Shown one piece after another: positions 61,564 through 64,000 of a DNA stretch of 64,000 bases; the stretch's first letter is position 1; every line of letters starts with the position of its first letter. This DNA is from DASSQJ01 sp963772645. Lineage in GTDB: Bacteria > Actinomycetota > Actinomycetes > Actinomycetales > Dermatophilaceae. Location: contig CAVYYD010000010.1 in the NCBI GenBank assembly GCA_963772645.1, positions 124,001 through 188,000 on the forward strand, in the 5' to 3' direction. Position numbers and translations under genes: made by a program. Below the pieces are notes generated by a model. That model was not told the DNA's origin and ran no database searches. It worked only from the letters and a program-made list of their open reading frames with translations.

Positions 61564-62925
61564 TCAGCTCGTGCAGGTGTTCGGGGCGGGCGGTTCGATC
61601 CGCATGTACGTGATGGGACCGGTCATCGTGACTCCCCACGACGTGATCTGGTACAGCGCGTGGTTGTGCGAGATGATGTAGTACTCGCCGCACTGGTTGA
61701 GGGTCTGGACTCCCGGCGGCAGGACCTCCTTGGTCCCGAGGTACGGGCTCCCGCTGTAGAAGGTGCCGACCACCTGGTTGGCCAGGCTCGGGACGGTCAC
61801 GGTGACCGGCTGCTGGCCCGCGGCGGTGTCGGTGCCGTAGTTCTCCGCGTCGTACCAGCGGAAGAGCACGTCCCAGGTCTGGCCGGGGCCGATGTTGATC
61901 GCGAACTTCTCCATCGACATGTCGGCGGTCCCGTTCTTCAGCTCCCGCCCGTCCCGGGCGATGACGAGCCCGTTGTTGCCGTGCGGGTGGAACGGGTAGT
62001 CCTCGCTGCCGACGCTGAGGTAGCGCGCGAGCGCGGGGGTCTCGCCGGGGTGGGTCGGGTGGACGGTCGCCAGTGAGCCGTACGGCTGGTTGGGCAGCCA
62101 CGACGCCCCGTTGTCGGCGATGCTGTCCGGGTAGCCCCGGCCGTTGATGAGCCAGTAGCGCGGCTTGTAGGTGTTGAGGTTGAAGGGCTTGCGCTGCTCC
62201 GCGGCCTGGTGCTGGTACGGGTCGATCTCGGAGAGGAGCACCATGAACTCCTCGGAGAGGTCGAACGCGCTGTCCGCCGAGTCGTACGCCTGGTCGTCGC
62301 GGGGGACGCGGGTGCCGGTGCCGTCGTCGGGGGCCGGCCGGACGATGAGCGCTCCGAACAGGCCCATCCGGACCTGCTTCTCCGGGTCGGTCCCCGCCTC
62401 GTAGAGGTAGGTGCCGGGGCGGGTGGCGGTGAAGGTGTAGGTCACCGTGTCGCTCGTCGGCCCGGCCCCGGGGGCGAGGCTCGTCATCATCGCGGTCTCC
62501 GGGTCGACCTGCGGCTGGGACGGGACGCCGTCGGCCCGCACGTCGTCCTGGCCCGGGAACACCATCGAGGTGGCCTCCGGCAGGGTGTTGTGCAGGATCA
62601 CCGTGACGAGGTCACCTTCGTGGACGCACAGCACCGGGCCGGGGTGCTGGAACGGGGAGAATCCGCTCGAGTAGCCCCACATGAAGGCGGTGTTCCCGTC
62701 CGGGAGGTCGATGTACCCGGTGCGGGTGGTGAGGTCGAAGACCGGCTGGCCCGCCATCGGGCCGCCCGTCGTGCAGACGATGCCGTTGCGAGGTGGCGCT
62801 GCCGGAGCCGCCGAGGCGGGGCCGGCCTGGGTCGCGGCGGCCACGCCGAGGGCGAGCAGGCCGGTGGTGGCCAGGGCGAGGCCGCGACGCACCACTCGGC
62901 GTCCCGGGCGCAGTGATGTGGTCAT
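61564..62925 (-). CDS. MCO-2: secreted multicopper-oxidase-like protein with C-terminal copper motifs only
   Basis: A 453-aa exported protein with a signal peptide (about 1-40). Cupredoxin-1 has lost its ligands (TYLYEAGTDPEKQVRMG in place of HCHxxxH; LHNTLPEATSMVF in place of HxHG). The last domain keeps FHPHGNNGLVIARDG (HxHG) and YIISHNHALYQITSWG, where the usual HCH is HNH, so the type 1 copper Cys is replaced by Asn but both type 2/3 histidines remain. It overlaps MCO-3 by ATGA. It can supply ligands for a trinuclear cluster only with a partner. Confidence 0.75.
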   Translation of the reverse strand: MTTSLRPGRRVVRRGLALATTGLLALGVAAATQAGPASAAPAAPPRNGIVCTTGGPMAGQPVFDLTTRTGYIDLPDGNTAFMWGYSSGFSPFQHPGPVLCVHEGDLVTVILHNTLPEATSMVFPGQDDVRADGVPSQPQVDPETAMMTSLAPGAGPTSDTVTYTFTATRPGTYLYEAGTDPEKQVRMGLFGALIVRPAPDDGTGTRVPRDDQAYDSADSAFDLSEEFMVLLSEIDPYQHQAAEQRKPFNLNTYKPRYWLINGRGYPDSIADNGASWLPNQPYGSLATVHPTHPGETPALARYLSVGSEDYPFHPHGNNGLVIARDGRELKNGTADMSMEKFAINIGPGQTWDVLFRWYDAENYGTDTAAGQQPVTVTVPSLANQVVGTFYSGSPYLGTKEVLPPGVQTLNQCGEYYIISHNHALYQITSWGVTMTGPITYMRIEPPAPNTCTS

Positions 62926-64000
62926 GCCGACACCCCCCAGTCGTTCGGATACTGTTGTGGTGAAACGCCGTCGGCGTAGACGCGGATCTCGGTGGTCTGG
63001 CCGCCGAAGCCACCCGGGGCGAGGTTGTTGGAGCGGGCGAGGGACCGGTTGTAGAGGTAGTACGTGTCGTACCCCGAGCCGGTCTTCGGCGGCGCGGTGA
63101 AGAGGACGTCGTAGCTCTCACCGGGCCCGACGTTGACCGTGTCGGTCTCGTAGGAGGTGTCGGTCCCGCCCCGGCCCCGCATCAGGGTCGCGTCGCGGCC
63201 GACGACCCGCATCCGGATGCCGGTGATCGTCATCGCCGACTCCCGGAAGCCGAGGTTCGAGAACCGCAGGGCGACCCGCTCGCCGGCGTTGCAGGTGACG
63301 AGCGAGGACTGCGGCTGGTACTGCAGCTCGGGGTGCCCGGCCGGCGGGACGAGGTCCCCGTCGGCGTCGCGCACCGGGTTGAAGGGGTCGACCGACCCGT
63401 TCGGGGCGATGGTGTCCGGGTAGACCCGCCCGTTGAGCAGCGCGAAGTCGGCGCGGTAGTCGCTCCACTCGGGGAGCTGGATGTGGGCGTCGGCCCAGTG
63501 CGCCTCGGCCCACACCTCGGAGAGGAACATCGCGAACTCCCGGTCGTAGCCGGTCGAGCCGTCGCCGTCGTTGTAGAGGAACCTCGTGTACGTGCGGCCG
63601 GCGTACGTCGTGGCGGTGCCGTCCTGGATCGGGCGGACGAAGACGAGGCCGGTCATGCCCATGTGCACGTGCTCGACGTCCTCGACGTGGCAGTGGTACA
63701 TGTACGTGCCCGGGTCGCGCGGACGGTACACGTAGGTGAACTCGCGGCCGGCGGGCACCGACACCGAACCGGTGGGCTCGCCGTCGAAGAAGGGGATCAC
63801 GTTGCGGAACCCGTGCCAGTGCAGGGTGTGCGCGTCGAAGAGGTCCGGACGCAGCTGCAGGCCGAGGTTGGTCAGCTGGACGCGGAACTCGTGGTCGGGG
63901 TTCCCGTCGTACTGGGGCACCCAGAACAGCGGGGCCTGGTGTTGGGCCTTGTTCTTCTGGTTCAGCCGCTGGGTGTCCGAGAGCCCGGTGACGTTGCGGA
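62922..64000 (-). CDS. MCO-3: secreted multicopper-oxidase-like protein (N-terminus outside the window)
   Basis: At least 359 aa visible; the start lies beyond 64000. Domain 1 keeps HTLHWHGFRNV (HxHG) and TYMYHCHVEDVEHVHMGM, a full type 1/type 3 motif with Cys; HCHVEDVEH is a signature I associate with large MnxG-like oxidases. Its later domains lack ligand pairs (SNLGFRESAMTIT and DTYYLYNRSLARSN). It is therefore complementary to MCO-2. It is the first of the visible cluster genes; its stop overlaps MCO-2 by ATGA. Confidence 0.8.
   Translation of the reverse strand, partial: RNVTGLSDTQRLNQKNKAQHQAPLFWVPQYDGNPDHEFRVQLTNLGLQLRPDLFDAHTLHWHGFRNVIPFFDGEPTGSVSVPAGREFTYVYRPRDPGTYMYHCHVEDVEHVHMGMTGLVFVRPIQDGTATTYAGRTYTRFLYNDGDGSTGYDREFAMFLSEVWAEAHWADAHIQLPEWSDYRADFALLNGRVYPDTIAPNGSVDPFNPVRDADGDLVPPAGHPELQYQPQSSLVTCNAGERVALRFSNLGFRESAMTITGIRMRVVGRDATLMRGRGGTDTSYETDTVNVGPGESYDVLFTAPPKTGSGYDTYYLYNRSLARSNNLAPGGFGGQTTEIRVYADGVSPQQYPNDWGVSA

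Noticed and set aside
58951..62076. A 1041-codon plus-strand open frame opposite the multicopper oxidases
   Set aside because: Shadow frame (Arg/Gly/Val/Asp-rich) of two clearly motif-bearing minus-strand genes.

Overview
The window is very GC-rich, tightly packed bacterial DNA. Third codon positions are almost all G or C, GTG starts are common, and neighbouring genes often overlap by ATGA or GTGA. Several markers point to an actinobacterium: mshB (mycothiol synthesis), DivIVA-domain proteins, the dapC/dapD/dapE set, a 57-residue DUF3117 protein, actinobacterial 'leaderless' -10 boxes, and a sigE-rseA-htrA-tatB block facing mrp. Overall style suggests Micrococcales, for example Intrasporangiaceae, but this is inference. 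No tRNA, rRNA, CRISPR array, prophage or insertion sequence was recognised.

Layout. 1-5 kb: RIO kinase, Gfo/Idh oxidoreductase, secreted L,D-transpeptidase, and a two-gene malyl-CoA lyase/thioesterase-like operon. 5-13 kb: MgtE_N/CBS protein, DUF1003 and mrp on the plus strand converge on an envelope-stress operon (sigE-rseA-htrA-tatB), with an O-methyltransferase divergent from sigE. 13-20 kb: leucyl aminopeptidase, DUF3117 protein, then an operon of two DivIVA-domain proteins, an SRPBCC protein and two polytopic glycosyltransferase-like proteins. 20-28 kb: LOG-family protein, dapE/dapD, a lysozyme-fold protein, citrate synthase, dapC-fdxA and a GNAT. 28-35 kb: a co-directional run from typA through a peptide-binding protein, mshB, a flavin reductase and a VanW protein. 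35-41 kb: a complete oligopeptide ABC importer. 41-52 kb: pterin dehydratase, VIT1-like transporter, glutamine amidotransferase, a cyclic-2,3-diphosphoglycerate-synthetase-like GTPase, malQ, a solute:sodium symporter with its DUF3311 partner, a PIG-L deacetylase and two universal-stress proteins. 52-64 kb: an OmpR-type two-component system converging on an exported copper cluster. That cluster holds three multicopper-oxidase-like proteins in tandem, a small membrane-anchored protein of unknown function, a CopC-CopD fusion and a subtilisin-like protease.

Three observations stand out. (1) The copper cluster looks like a split multicopper oxidase: the copper-ligand motifs are divided between adjacent proteins. 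(2) Six TCA cores spaced exactly 11 bp apart lie just upstream of the response-regulator gene, like a PhoB/PhoP-type operator. (3) At least ten single-base frame breaks fall inside otherwise well-conserved genes (sigE, dapD, mshB, oppD, oppF, vanW and others). This is more easily explained by residual assembly indels than by pseudogenes, so those proteins should be read as probably intact in the organism. A further pattern is a TANNNT -10 box placed 6-8 nt upstream of eleven start codons, which both marks leaderless promoters and helps fix the starts.
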